Both the position numbers and the translations under genes were made by a program. The notes under the pieces are model-generated. The model ran no database searches, had not been told where the DNA came from, and saw only the letters and a list, made by a program, of their open reading frames with translations. Source: Nitrococcus mobilis Nb-231 (GTDB lineage: Bacteria; Pseudomonadota; Gammaproteobacteria; Nitrococcales; Nitrococcaceae). Taken from it: a DNA stretch of 64,000 nt. Position 1 is the stretch's first letter; every line of letters begins with the position of its first letter. Below, piece after piece: positions 53,035 to 61,255 of this stretch. The DNA lies in contig NZ_CH672427.1 in the NCBI RefSeq assembly GCF_000153205.1, positions 1,706,326 to 1,770,325 of the forward strand, written 5' to 3'.

Positions 53035-55027
53035 GTAACTTCTCATTAACCCCTGGTACAGAAGTGTCAAAAAGGGGTTCCGGGGGCTGGACATACTTCG
53101 CCGATCGTGCGTGACTGCGAAGCATGAGCACGAGCGGTCCTCGCAAGCTTCCTCAGATCAGCGACTTTCCGCCGCAGGAGGTCACCCCGGCGGTCCTGCT
53201 GCTGGAGATCTGCTATCAGCTGCATGAGGAGAACCAGGCGCTGCGCGATGAGATCGCGCGCTTGAAAGGCGGCAACCCGAAGCCGCCGATCAAAGCCTCG
53301 AAGCTGGAGAGCGCGGAACAAGATGCCGAGAGGCACAAGGACAAACGCCGAGGTAAGCACAAACGCAGCAAGACCCAGCGCCTCGAGATCCACGATGAGA
53401 TCGTGGTCGCGCCCGTGCCGGCACCGCCTGCGGGCAGCCGGTTCAAGGGCTACGATGAGTTCACCGTCCAGGATCTGCACATCGGCGCACACAACACCCG
53501 CTATCGGCTCGAACGTTGGGTGACGCCACAGGGCGAGATGCTGCGTGGGCCGCTGCCGGTGCAGCTCGGTGGCGGACACTTCGGGCCGCGGCTGCGCGCG
53601 TTCATCCTCTATCAGTACCACCATGCCCACGTCACCCAGCCGCTGCTGCGCGAGCAGCTCGGCGAATGGGGCATCGAGATTTCCGCCGGCTAGCTCAATT
53701 GGCTCATCACCGAGCCGCACGCGGCCTTTCACACCGAGAAGGAGGCGCTGCTGCGCGTCGCCCTGCAATGCAGCAAGTTCGTCCATGTCGACGACACCGG
53801 CGCCCGTCACCAGGGTCGCAACGGCTTCTGCACCCACATCGGCAATGAGCTGTTCGCCTTCTTCGCGAGCACGGCCTCCAAGAGCCGCATCAACTTCCTC
53901 GAGCTGCTGCACGCTGGCGACGAACGTTACCTTATCAACGATAAGGCGCATGCTTACATGCTCGCCCAAGGGCTGCCACAGGCGCCGTTGGCGAAGCTCG
54001 CAGCGCTCGAGCCGAGTGCGATCGAGGATTACGCCGCGTGGCAGACTACGCTCAAGCGCCTTGGGATCAGCAACGAACGCCATGTGCGCATCGTCACCGA
54101 GGGCGCCCTGCTCGGTGCGGTGATCGCCACCGGGATCAACCCCGAGCGGGTCATCGTCAGCGACGACGCCGGACAGTTCAATGTCCTGACTCACGCGCTG
54201 TGCTGGATCCATGTTGAGCGCGGCATCCAGAAACTGCTCGGCTTCAACGCCGATCAGCGCGCCGCACTCGCCTGGGCGCGTAGCGAGCTCTGGGCGATCT
54301 ATCAGGCGCTCAAAGCCCATAAGGCCGAGCCGAACGCCACGGCACGTGGTGCGATCGAGGCCCGGTTCGAGGCGCTGTGCACCACCAAGACCTGCTTCGA
54401 GAGTCTTAACCGCGCGCTCGAGCGCTTGCATAACAGTGGTGCCGAGTTGCTGCGCGCCCTCGATCGCCCCGAGATCGCGCTGCACAACAATCTCGCCGAA
54501 CGCGACATCCGCGAGTACGTCAAAAGGCGTAACAGCGGCTCGACCCGCAGCGCCGCCGGCCGGCGCTGCCGCGATACCTTCGCCAGTCTCGAAAAGACCT
54601 GCCGCAAGCATGGCCTCTCGTTCTGGGCCTATCTGCTCGACCGGCTCGCCGGCGCCAGCACAATCCCGTGGCTGCCGAGCGCGATCTTCGGCGCACACAG
54701 CGAGCCTGCTGCGATCAACTACGCACATCCCTCGGCCGGCCCCTGAAGCCGTGCGCTTGCCCAGCCGCGTTACGGTTATCGGTCCGCGCGCCTAGAGACC
54801 TTCGTCGAGCGGCCGCGCTTGCGCGGCGCCGCCGACCAAGCCGCGAACTGGCATCGAGTCGGTGAGATCCCAGGGTCGGGGCAAGCTCGACGTCCATCAA
54901 ATGCCGAGACTAAACACCTAAGAAAGCCGTCTGGGTCTATCCCTTACGGCGCGAGTTCCGGTGCATCATGTGCGCAGTGGAGCTCAGTACCTAAGCGTCG
55001 GCACGCCCGGGGTTAATAAGAAGTTAC
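53035..55027 (+). mobile_element. IS66-type element, copy 2
   Basis: The 1993-bp element is bounded by GTAACTTCTCATTAACCCC (left) and the inverse of GTAACTTCTTATTAACCCC (right), with perfect 8-bp target duplications AAGCTGTC. It is almost identical to copy 1 (2272-4270) but inverted. The clean duplication shows a simple transposition event here. The target was the tip of a 64-bp sequence that also occurs at 61505-61568. Confidence 0.92.
53124..54746 (+). CDS. IS66-family transposase interrupted by one in-frame amber codon (copy 2)
   Basis: 541 codons from ATG 53124 to TGA 54746 with only one internal stop, TAG at 53691-53693, at the same place as in copy 1. Reading on in the same frame gives LNWLITEPHAAFHTEKEALL, then HVDDTGARHQGRNGFC, the conserved metal-binding part of the DDE_Tnp_IS66 domain. 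As separate products the 190-residue N-terminal part would bind DNA ends but lack the catalytic core. If the C-terminal part starts at ATG 53958 (MLAQGLPQAPLAKL), it lacks the first catalytic Asp. Full activity therefore needs amber read-through or suppression. Codon use on both sides of the TAG is alike. Confidence 0.85.
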
Positions 55028-55091
55028 AAGCTGTCTTGTTAAAACGCTGTTATTTATCATATGAATATATTTAAATCTCACACAAGGGATC
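55028..55091 (+). repeat. 64-bp inverted repeat, left copy
   Basis: It starts AAGCTGTCTTGTTAAAACGC and ends CTCACACAAGGGATCC. It matches the reverse complement of 61505-61568 with two mismatches. It looks like the end of an IS5-type element; the flank before it (CTTAG, before the IS66 target) is a YTAR-like target. The two copies enclose 6.5 kb with the ThiF-nitroreductase and PEP-CTERM genes. Confidence 0.8.
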
Positions 55092-55573
55092 CGCAACGCC
55101 CCGGCTTTCCCCTGCGTTTTGCCGAGGAAGAGCACCCCTTCCTCACCCTGGAACACCGTGAGGTAGCGCTGAGCGAGAGCGTCTTTGCGCTTGCCCTTCT
55201 TGAAGGGCACGACGTCGATGCCCCCTTGCCTGGCAAATCGATCTATGGCCGCCACGAAGGCTCGGCTCATCGGCGCCATCAACGACGAGGAGGCGAACGG
55301 GTACCCTCGGTGCTGGCGAAAGAAGTAGGCGATCCCGCCTTCGGTTTGCAGCATCGGCTGGTAGACGTTGAGATACATCCGATCAATGCAAGTCACTTCC
55401 AGCGTGGTGTGTTCACCGAGAACCTCAGCAACGCTTCGTGCTACGCTCATCTCGGGCTCCGGCTGCATGGCCTCCCTCAGGCCCAATGAGGCCACCATCG
55501 CCTGTAGCGATCGATCACACAGTGCCCACACCGTGGCAGCGAGGCACCGGCCGGAGCCCACGCAACACCACAC
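55092..55573 (-). pseudogene. N-terminal fragment of a transposon-associated conserved protein
   Basis: The minus-strand frame reads TLEVTCIDRMYLNVYQPMLQ, GGIAYFFRQHRGYPFASSSL, MAPMSRAFVAAIDRFARQGG and DALAQRYLTVFQGEEGVLFL. This resembles the start of a large conserved protein of unknown function seen in many genomes near insertion sequences. Only about 155 residues remain. At 55091 the sequence passes into the 64-bp repeat, and the frame runs on into IS66 DNA. I know of no established function. Confidence 0.6.
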
Positions 55574-55676
55574 CTATCCGAGGGGCTACAACTCGTCGGC
55601 CTGAGGCGAAGCCTCGTTAGTGATAGCACAAGCGACACCAATGCCCCTAAGGACATATGGAATGGAGGCTTATATC

Positions 55677-57680
55677 ATGGATGAGAGGTTCGACTATCAG
55701 CTCGCCTTCTCCCGCACCGTTGGCTGGGTTACGCGGGAAGAGCAAGCAATTCTGCGCTCGAAACGGGTAGCCATCGCTGGATTGGGCGGCGTGGGCGGCA
55801 GCCACTTACTCACGTTGACTCGGCTCGGCATCGGCGCGTTCACGCTGGCAGAAATGGATCACTTCGAGCTAGAGAATTTCAACCGCCAGGCAGGGGCGTT
55901 TCTATCCACCGTGGGCCGGCCGAAGCTCGACGTCCTGAGCGGGATGGCTCAGGGCATCAACCCAGAGCTAAATATCCGCACTTTCCCCGAGGGCATCAGC
56001 GGAGAAAATCTTGACGATTTTCTGGCGAATGTTGACCTCTACGTCGACAGCCTTGATTTCTTCGAACTCGATATCCGGCGCAAAGTCTTCGCCGCCTGCG
56101 CCGAGCACGGCATCCCCGCCATCACGACGGCGCCGCTCGGCATGGGCACGGCGGTATTGGCGTTCCTGCCTGGGGGCATGACTTTCGAGCAGTATTTCCG
56201 ACTCGAGGGTCACCCCCCCGAGGAACAGTATTTGCGCTTTCTTCTCGGCCTCTCTCCAGCCAGGCTCCAGATGGGCTACCTGGTGGAGCCATCCGCGGTG
56301 GATCTCGCTGCGCACCGTGGTCCCTCGACACCTATGGCCTGTGCACTCTGCGCGGGAATCGCCGGCACCGAAGCGCTCAAAATATTGCTTAGACGCGGCC
56401 GTGTCATCATGGCGCCACACGGTTATCATTTCGATGCCTACCGCCAACGGCTGGCGCGTACTTGGCGCCCCCTCGGCAATCGCAACCCGATCCAGCAGAC
56501 GGCGCTCGCGGTCGGACGAAAACGATTCGGCCAAGCCTTGCGGGCGGAACGCCCGGTGACGACCCCGTTCTCCGAGTCCCCCACGCCGACAGCACTGCGG
56601 ATACTCGATCTCGCCCGCTGGGCGCCGAGCGGTGACAACACCCAGCCCTGGCGCTTCGAAATCATCGACGGTGATCATATCGTAGTGCATGGCCACGATA
56701 CGCATGAAGACACCGTCTACGACCTACAAGGTCATGCGAGCCAGCTTTCGCTCGGCATGCTGCTGGAGACCCTATCAATCGCAGCCACGCAATTCGGTCG
56801 CCGAGCCGAAATCATGCGCCGACAGCATCTGCCCGACAGAACACCCACCTTCGACGTCCATCTACACATGGAACCACCCCAAGCCGCCGACGTGCTTGCG
56901 CCATTCATTTGCGCCCGTACCGTTCAGCGCCGCCCCATGCGCATGCGCCCCCTGCGGCCAGATGAGCGCAAGGCGCTGGAAACAAGTCTACCTAAACCTT
57001 ACAAGGTGGTGTGGCTGGAAAGGCTCAGCAGCCGTCTGCGGGTAGCCTCGCTGCTGTCACAGAACAGCAAACTCAGGCTGACGATTCCGGAGGCCTACGA
57101 CGTTCACCAGCGAATCATCCGCTGGAACATCCGCTTCAGCGAAGACGGCATCCCGGACGCAGCCCTGGGAGTGGATATACTCACCCGGCGCCTCATGCGC
57201 GTACTGATGAAGAGCTGGAAGCGGGTCGATTTCGCCAACCGCTATCTCGCCGGCACATGGATGCCACGGCTTCAGCTCGACTGGATTCCTGGGATCGCGT
57301 GCGCGGCCCATTGCCTGATCGTTGCCGACCGTAGGCCGGCGGGAATCGACGACTTCGTCCGTGCTGGCCGCGCTATCCAACGGTTCTGGCTCACCGCGAC
57401 CCAGCTTGACCTCCGCCACCAACCCGAACTCACGCCGCTGGTGTTCTCCGAGTATGTGCGGGACGGGATAGCGTTCTCTGAGACGACGGGCTCGATGTCG
57501 TTGGCAAAGGCGGTCACGGAGCGACTGCGTCGGCTCGTCGGCGGGGAAAATGCCGAACGGGCGATCTGGATGGGACGACTCGGGGCGGGTAAGATGCCGA
57601 CGAGCCGGTCGATCCGGCGGCCGCTACAAGATTTGATGATATCATCGACAGGAACCATAGATCGGGTTAGCAAAACATAA
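55677..57680 (+). CDS. ThiF/E1-like adenylyltransferase fused to a nitroreductase domain
   Basis: From ATG 55677 (MDERFDYQLAFSRTVGWVTR), which has GGAGG nine bases upstream, 667 residues. Residues about 1-280 are a ThiF/MoeB/E1 fold: ATP-binding VAIAGLGGVGGSHLLTLTRL (about 32), then DHFELENFNRQAGAF with the conserved Asp and Arg, VDSLDFFELDIRRKVF, TTAPLGMGTAVLAF, and one CxxC (ACALCAG). Residues about 320-600 are nitroreductase-like: ILDLARWAPSGDNTQPWRFE (FMN-binding start) and LSLGMLLETLSIAATQFGRR. The architecture resembles Rv1355c-type proteins. An adenylating enzyme joined to a flavin oxidoreductase suggests activation of a carboxylate followed by redox chemistry. The substrate is unknown. 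It lies between IS-derived repeats and beside the PEP-CTERM gene. Confidence 0.8.
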   Translation: MDERFDYQLAFSRTVGWVTREEQAILRSKRVAIAGLGGVGGSHLLTLTRLGIGAFTLAEMDHFELENFNRQAGAFLSTVGRPKLDVLSGMAQGINPELNIRTFPEGISGENLDDFLANVDLYVDSLDFFELDIRRKVFAACAEHGIPAITTAPLGMGTAVLAFLPGGMTFEQYFRLEGHPPEEQYLRFLLGLSPARLQMGYLVEPSAVDLAAHRGPSTPMACALCAGIAGTEALKILLRRGRVIMAPHGYHFDAYRQRLARTWRPLGNRNPIQQTALAVGRKRFGQALRAERPVTTPFSESPTPTALRILDLARWAPSGDNTQPWRFEIIDGDHIVVHGHDTHEDTVYDLQGHASQLSLGMLLETLSIAATQFGRRAEIMRRQHLPDRTPTFDVHLHMEPPQAADVLAPFICARTVQRRPMRMRPLRPDERKALETSLPKPYKVVWLERLSSRLRVASLLSQNSKLRLTIPEAYDVHQRIIRWNIRFSEDGIPDAALGVDILTRRLMRVLMKSWKRVDFANRYLAGTWMPRLQLDWIPGIACAAHCLIVADRRPAGIDDFVRAGRAIQRFWLTATQLDLRHQPELTPLVFSEYVRDGIAFSETTGSMSLAKAVTERLRRLVGGENAERAIWMGRLGAGKMPTSRSIRRPLQDLMISSTGTIDRVSKT

Positions 57681-57789
57681 GCCAGCGCCTTTCTACTACC
57701 CTATCAACGCCTTTTCCGGTTCAGCCTTTTCCAAAGACGCATGAGCCTGAAAAAGGGGCGCGATTCCAGGAGAGGTGAGCCTGAAGAGC

Positions 57790-58050
57790 CGGGTTCTGGG
57801 ATCATCCGGAGGATGATCGTGAACCTCGGTGCCCCCGCCGCATTTGCACTCACGGCTTCCGGGTAGTATCGGGTTTCAGCTCTTTTGGCGCCCCTCACCC
57901 AGGCGTGCCTTCCTCGTATGCAGTTCCTGCTCGTCGGGCCGGGAAGTTTGCCTACAGCTGCCTTCAGATCCCGCCTCGCGGCAGACACCCTTGCCGTTCG
58001 GCTAACGCTTCCCGCTACCAGGGGTTCGCAGGAAACTTCCACCTCAAGTC
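57790..58050 (-). other. Group II intron domain I-like fragment
   Basis: Read on the minus strand: GGTAGCGGGAAGCGTTAGCC, AACGGCAAGGGTGTCTGCCG, then GGATCTGAAGGCAGC and CGACGAGCAGGAACTGCATA. This order is typical of the 5' domain I of group II introns; intron 1 in this window shows a diverged version of the same order (AAGGCAAGGGC, TCTGAAGGAAGC). No GTGYG start, RT gene or domain V is found nearby, so it is a leftover. The open frame across it (57704-58042) is taken as spurious. Confidence 0.5.
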
Positions 58051-58083
58051 ATCCCCGCCGCCGCCACCACAGTGACCGGAACA

Positions 58084-58118
58084 GCGCCAGTCATGGCGCG
58101 TAGCGCCTTGACTGGCGC
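58084..58118. repeat. 35-bp hairpin
   Basis: GCGCCAGTCA ... TGACTGGCGC with an inner GGCGC-GTA-GCGCC stem. It is a near-perfect palindrome just behind the PEP-CTERM terminator, and could be a second terminator stem or a REP-like unit. Confidence 0.6.
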
Positions 58119-58122
58119 ATAC

Positions 58123-58156
58123 AAAAAAGAAAGGGAAGCGGATGCCCCCCTTTCTT
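58123..58156 (-). terminator. Rho-independent terminator of the PEP-CTERM gene
   Basis: On the minus strand AAGAAAGGG, a short loop, CCCTTTCTT, then TTTT. It stands 22 bases beyond the stop codon at 58178. Confidence 0.8.
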
Positions 58157-58177
58157 GCTAAGAGTACCCGAATGGTT

Positions 58178-59191
58178 TCAGCTAGCTTTGTAGCGTCGGA
58201 TGAACCCCAACCCTAATATTCCAACTCCTAACAGGGCCAAGACGCTTGGCTCGGGCACCGCCTTCGCAGCATCAGCCTCACTGGAAGACCGGATGGCAAG
58301 CTGATAGTCGGTACCAGCAGTCAAAGCAACCGTCGTTGCGCTGAAAGCACCCGCATTGGCAGTGCCCAAAGCAAGGCCCCTGAAGCTAGCCCCGTTAAAC
58401 GGCGCGTTCCGGGAAACACTGTCATTCAGGCTGAAAGGATCTGTCTCCGCAGTGAGACCAAATGCAGACGGACCGCCAACATCAGCTCCTCCATTCGGTG
58501 CCCATGTGACCACATTTGCTCCGGTATCGAGGTTATCAATAGTAAAGATTAGGCTGTAGGCTGCAGAAGCGTTGGTCGGAAAGATTGCGTCCGCGTTGGT
58601 AAAGGCTTCCAGATAGGCCTCAGCGTCATAATCGATAATTAACGGACCACCCGAGCCCAGTGCAAAATTGAAACTAACATTTAATCCATTATTAGCTTCG
58701 GCAGAACCAGTGTCGACCTCAGTGAGAGAAACATAGGCGCCGTGGCTCGCCTCAGCGCCCGCAACAGCTGGCCCTATGCCGGTTATGGGCGCGCCATCCT
58801 GAAGCTGATCCGATGCGGCAAAGTGAGCTGAGGGATCTCCTAATGCACTGCTCTTAATAGGGAAGCTGTTATTGGGGGCTATACCTGGGCACCCGCTACC
58901 TTGACACGCGATGGGCAGGTCGATCCCGACGGCCGGGTTCACGCCAACGTTAGCTGAACTTCCCGCCGCACCGGCAACAGAGGCCAACGAGGCTGTGGTA
59001 TCTGCGGTACTATTACCACTGAGGGCAGTAAAATCGGAGATATCTAACACTCCACCCGCGTCGGAGATCGTCAAGTCAGTGAGTCTTAATACTGACGTGC
59101 CAAGAGCGCCGGCCTGGGCGGACCCAGCGAACCCCACAGCGGTCAGCCCACCGACCGCTGCCGCGAGAACTGACTGTTTGAATTTGTTCAT
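58178..59191 (-). CDS. PEP-CTERM sorting-domain protein (exosortase substrate)
   Basis: From ATG 59191 (MNKFKQSVLAAAVGGLTAVG; GGAG eight bases upstream; an ATG two codons earlier is an alternative) 337 residues. The signal peptide ends near GSAQAG. The mature part is rich in Ala, Ser, Asp and Asn and low in charge (ASLASVAGAAGSSANVGVNP). The C-terminus is a full PEP-CTERM: KAVPEP, then the TM stretch SVLALLGVGILGLGFI, then RRYKAS. XrtA (28483-30105) should cleave after the PEP region and attach or release it at the surface. A sigma54 promoter (59236-59251) and a terminator (58123-58156) make it a single-gene unit. The mature domain family is not recognised. Confidence 0.93.
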   Translation of the reverse strand: MNKFKQSVLAAAVGGLTAVGFAGSAQAGALGTSVLRLTDLTISDAGGVLDISDFTALSGNSTADTTASLASVAGAAGSSANVGVNPAVGIDLPIACQGSGCPGIAPNNSFPIKSSALGDPSAHFAASDQLQDGAPITGIGPAVAGAEASHGAYVSLTEVDTGSAEANNGLNVSFNFALGSGGPLIIDYDAEAYLEAFTNADAIFPTNASAAYSLIFTIDNLDTGANVVTWAPNGGADVGGPSAFGLTAETDPFSLNDSVSRNAPFNGASFRGLALGTANAGAFSATTVALTAGTDYQLAIRSSSEADAAKAVPEPSVLALLGVGILGLGFIRRYKAS

Positions 59192-59235
59192 TGTCATCTC
59201 TCCACCATTGAATTAGTACTGATCGATAATTTATA

Positions 59236-59251
59236 AGCAGATTTTATGCCA
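59236..59251 (-). promoter_or_regulatory. Sigma54 (-24/-12) promoter of the PEP-CTERM gene
   Basis: On the minus strand TGGCATAAAATCTGCT, 15 of 16 against TGGCAYRNNNNTTGCW and identical at the fixed positions to the acyltransferase 1 promoter. The transcript should start near 59225, about 34 bases before the ATG at 59191. Upstream DNA to 59320 is very A+T-rich. Confidence 0.78.
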
Positions 59252-59339
59252 TAAAAAATAAATCAATATAAATCAATGTATTATACAAAAAAGGTAGCAA
59301 TTACATTACCCTTCCCACAGAATATGTAAACTATTTTGA

Positions 59340-59683
59340 CAAATCTCCCAGGTGGACCAAATTTGCCTTCGCCGTTGCACAGGACGTCGAACTGAATCTA
59401 ACGATGATCTCATCGCCCGCCTCTGCTGGCATAGTCCACGCTGCTCGCCGAGCCCGGTCACATTACATCTATCGCCAGCTTGCAAGGTAGACTTGCATCG
59501 ATCAAGCATTATGGAAGTTGATATTAAGCGAGCGACATGTAAAGTTTTTCAACACGTTCCTGCATCGGGGGAACAGTAGGGGGCGCGAGCCGCCTCGGAC
59601 CCTCCCTGTCAGGATCAGGGCTGTTCAATGCTGAGAGAATGATGCAGATTGTCTTGTAACCTGCAGGATTAATAGTGGTACCC
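59340..59683. other. 344-bp region with no recognised gene
   Basis: It includes the upstream control region of the PEP-CTERM gene and the likely left end of an ISAs1-type element (around CAGGGCTGTTCAATGCT, 59615-59631). A plus-strand sigma54-like string TGGCATAGTCCACGCT (59427) has GG and GC ten bases apart but no gene follows it. Confidence 0.4.
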
Positions 59684-59806
59684 ATGCAGCTCAAGGCTTA
59701 TCTATCAGCGATTCCCGATCATCGCCGGGCTCAGGGCCGGATGTATGACCTAACTCACCTTCTGCTGTTCAGCATCCTGGCCGTGGTCTCGGGCGCGACC
59801 TCTTAG
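59684..59806 (+). pseudogene. ISAs1-family transposase N-terminal fragment
   Basis: MQLKAYLSAIPDHRRAQGRM then YDLTHLLLFSILAVVSGATS, the standard start of ISAs1 (H-repeat associated) transposases with the IPDxRRaQGrrY pattern. It is cut after 40 codons at the TTAG target where an IS701-type element begins. Confidence 0.8.
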
Positions 59807-61255
59807 TACTACAGTTGCAAATAATAATCGACGGACATCTCGACGATGATCCCCGCGATTCGCTGCCGTCTCACCCAGTGGTAGAACTGAGCGAGGCGTT
59901 GGTGTAGCCAACGCCAGCGGCACCACTGTAACGCCTGTTCAGGCCCTCCGCGTCGCCAGGCGATGGGAGTGAGACACAGCCACCGTCGCAGCTCGGCCAC
60001 AGAGAGGGCCACGGGCATTGGCCGCCCAGGCTGAGCAGCAGGTTTTTTTTCAACTGGTGCCGCCGCAGCGTGACCAGCAGAGCATAAGCCGCCATCACCA
60101 AAGTGATATGCCGGTGCCAGCCCGTCCAGGTGCGCACCTCGTACTGATCCAGTCCCAGCTGTGACTTGCTCTCCTGAAAACAGCGCTCGATGTTCCACCG
60201 TGCTCCGGCCGCCAAGGCCAAATCCGCCAGCTCCGTTCCGTTCGGAGCAAAAATGAAAAACGCCTGCATCTCCTGCTCGGAGTCCAAGCTGCGGCGGACC
60301 AGTACCGCCCGCTGCCAGCCTTCGAACGGCGGCGGGTTGACCGCTAAGCAGGTCCAGTCGTACTCCCGGGGACCCTGACTACCGGCCCCGGCACTGAGCC
60401 GTGACCAGCGCGCCTGCGCATCGCCCCTCAAGGCCTCCAACAGCTCCCCCACTTTGCGTTGTTTACAGCCCTGCCAAACATAGGCTTTGCGGCTGACGGC
60501 CAGCACATACCCTTGGCCGCGCTCCTCCAGCATCCAGCGCAGTCGAAAATCATCGCCGTAGAGCGCATCGGCTGTGACCCAACGGGCGCTTACCCCGCTG
60601 TCCAAGGCACGCACCAACATCTGCCGGGCCAATTCCGTCTTGGGCTGATGAACCACCTCGTCCGGTATACCCGCCCGGCGGCAACGCGCACGATCCTCCG
60701 ACCACTCCCGCGGCACAAACAGCGCACGATCCAGTAGCCCCTGGCCCCAACAACTGGCATAACCGAGAAATACACCGATCTGAGCGTTCTCGATCCGACC
60801 CGCCGTACCGCTGTACTGGCGTTTCACTCCCGCCGAGTGTATGCCCTTTTTTATAAACCCCGTCTCATCCACCACCAGCACCCCGGCGGCATCCTTCAGG
60901 ACCTCGTAGACACGCTGCCGCACGGCATCGCGCACGCCTTGCTCGTCCCAGCGGGCACGGTTGAGCAAGTGCTGAAATCCATACGGATGGGCTTCACCCT
61001 GGTATTCGGATAACTGCCAGCTATTACGACGCTCAACCTCGCCCAGCAGCCCCCGCAGGTAGGCCCCCACCCGCTCACGGGCTTCGGCACGCTTGACATG
61101 GCCACCCAGTTGCCCTACCCAGCTACCCAGCTCCGCTTCCCAAGCGCCCGCCTGCTCACGCAAACCCTCCAGCGTCAGGAAATGGTTCATCTCTACCGCC
61201 ACTTCGTTCAACTATCTGATAACGAAGTATAGCGTATTTATTTACAACTGTAGTA
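59807..61255 (-). mobile_element. IS701-family insertion sequence
   Basis: The 1449-bp element has inverted ends TACTACAGTTG (59807) and CAACTGTAGTA (ending 61255), flanked by TTAG at 59803-59806 and 61256-61259. IS701-type elements are known for a 4-bp YTAG target, which fits. It carries one transposase gene on the minus strand. Confidence 0.9.
59871..61211 (-). CDS. IS701-family transposase with an A8 frameshift site near its C-terminus
   Basis: The zero frame gives 446 residues: QLSEYQGEAHPYGFQHLLNR, GVLVVDETGFIKKGIHSAGV (catalytic Asp), WVTADALYGDDFRLRWMLEE (second Asp) and RWNIERCFQESKSQLGLDQY (Glu). After RRHQLKKN the zero-frame tail (LLLSLGGQCPWPSL...) is not family-like. A -1 shift in the run of eight A (plus strand 60043-60050) gives PAAQPGRPMPVALSVAELRR then ALQWCRWRWLHQRLAQFYHW, a normal IS701 end that stops near 59809 at the element end. 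The site could be programmed -1 frameshifting, slippage, mutation or sequence error. Confidence 0.88.
   Translation of the reverse strand: MNEVAVEMNHFLTLEGLREQAGAWEAELGSWVGQLGGHVKRAEARERVGAYLRGLLGEVERRNSWQLSEYQGEAHPYGFQHLLNRARWDEQGVRDAVRQRVYEVLKDAAGVLVVDETGFIKKGIHSAGVKRQYSGTAGRIENAQIGVFLGYASCWGQGLLDRALFVPREWSEDRARCRRAGIPDEVVHQPKTELARQMLVRALDSGVSARWVTADALYGDDFRLRWMLEERGQGYVLAVSRKAYVWQGCKQRKVGELLEALRGDAQARWSRLSAGAGSQGPREYDWTCLAVNPPPFEGWQRAVLVRRSLDSEQEMQAFFIFAPNGTELADLALAAGARWNIERCFQESKSQLGLDQYEVRTWTGWHRHITLVMAAYALLVTLRRHQLKKNLLLSLGGQCPWPSLWPSCDGGCVSLPSPGDAEGLNRRYSGAAGVGYTNASLSSTTG

Noticed and set aside
57704-58042. 112-codon minus-strand frame
   Set aside because: It runs through sequence that looks like structured intron RNA and has no protein-like features.
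59427-59442. Fourth sigma54-like string TGGCATAGTCCACGCT on the plus strand
   Set aside because: The -12 element is poor (ACGC) and only an ISAs1 fragment follows.
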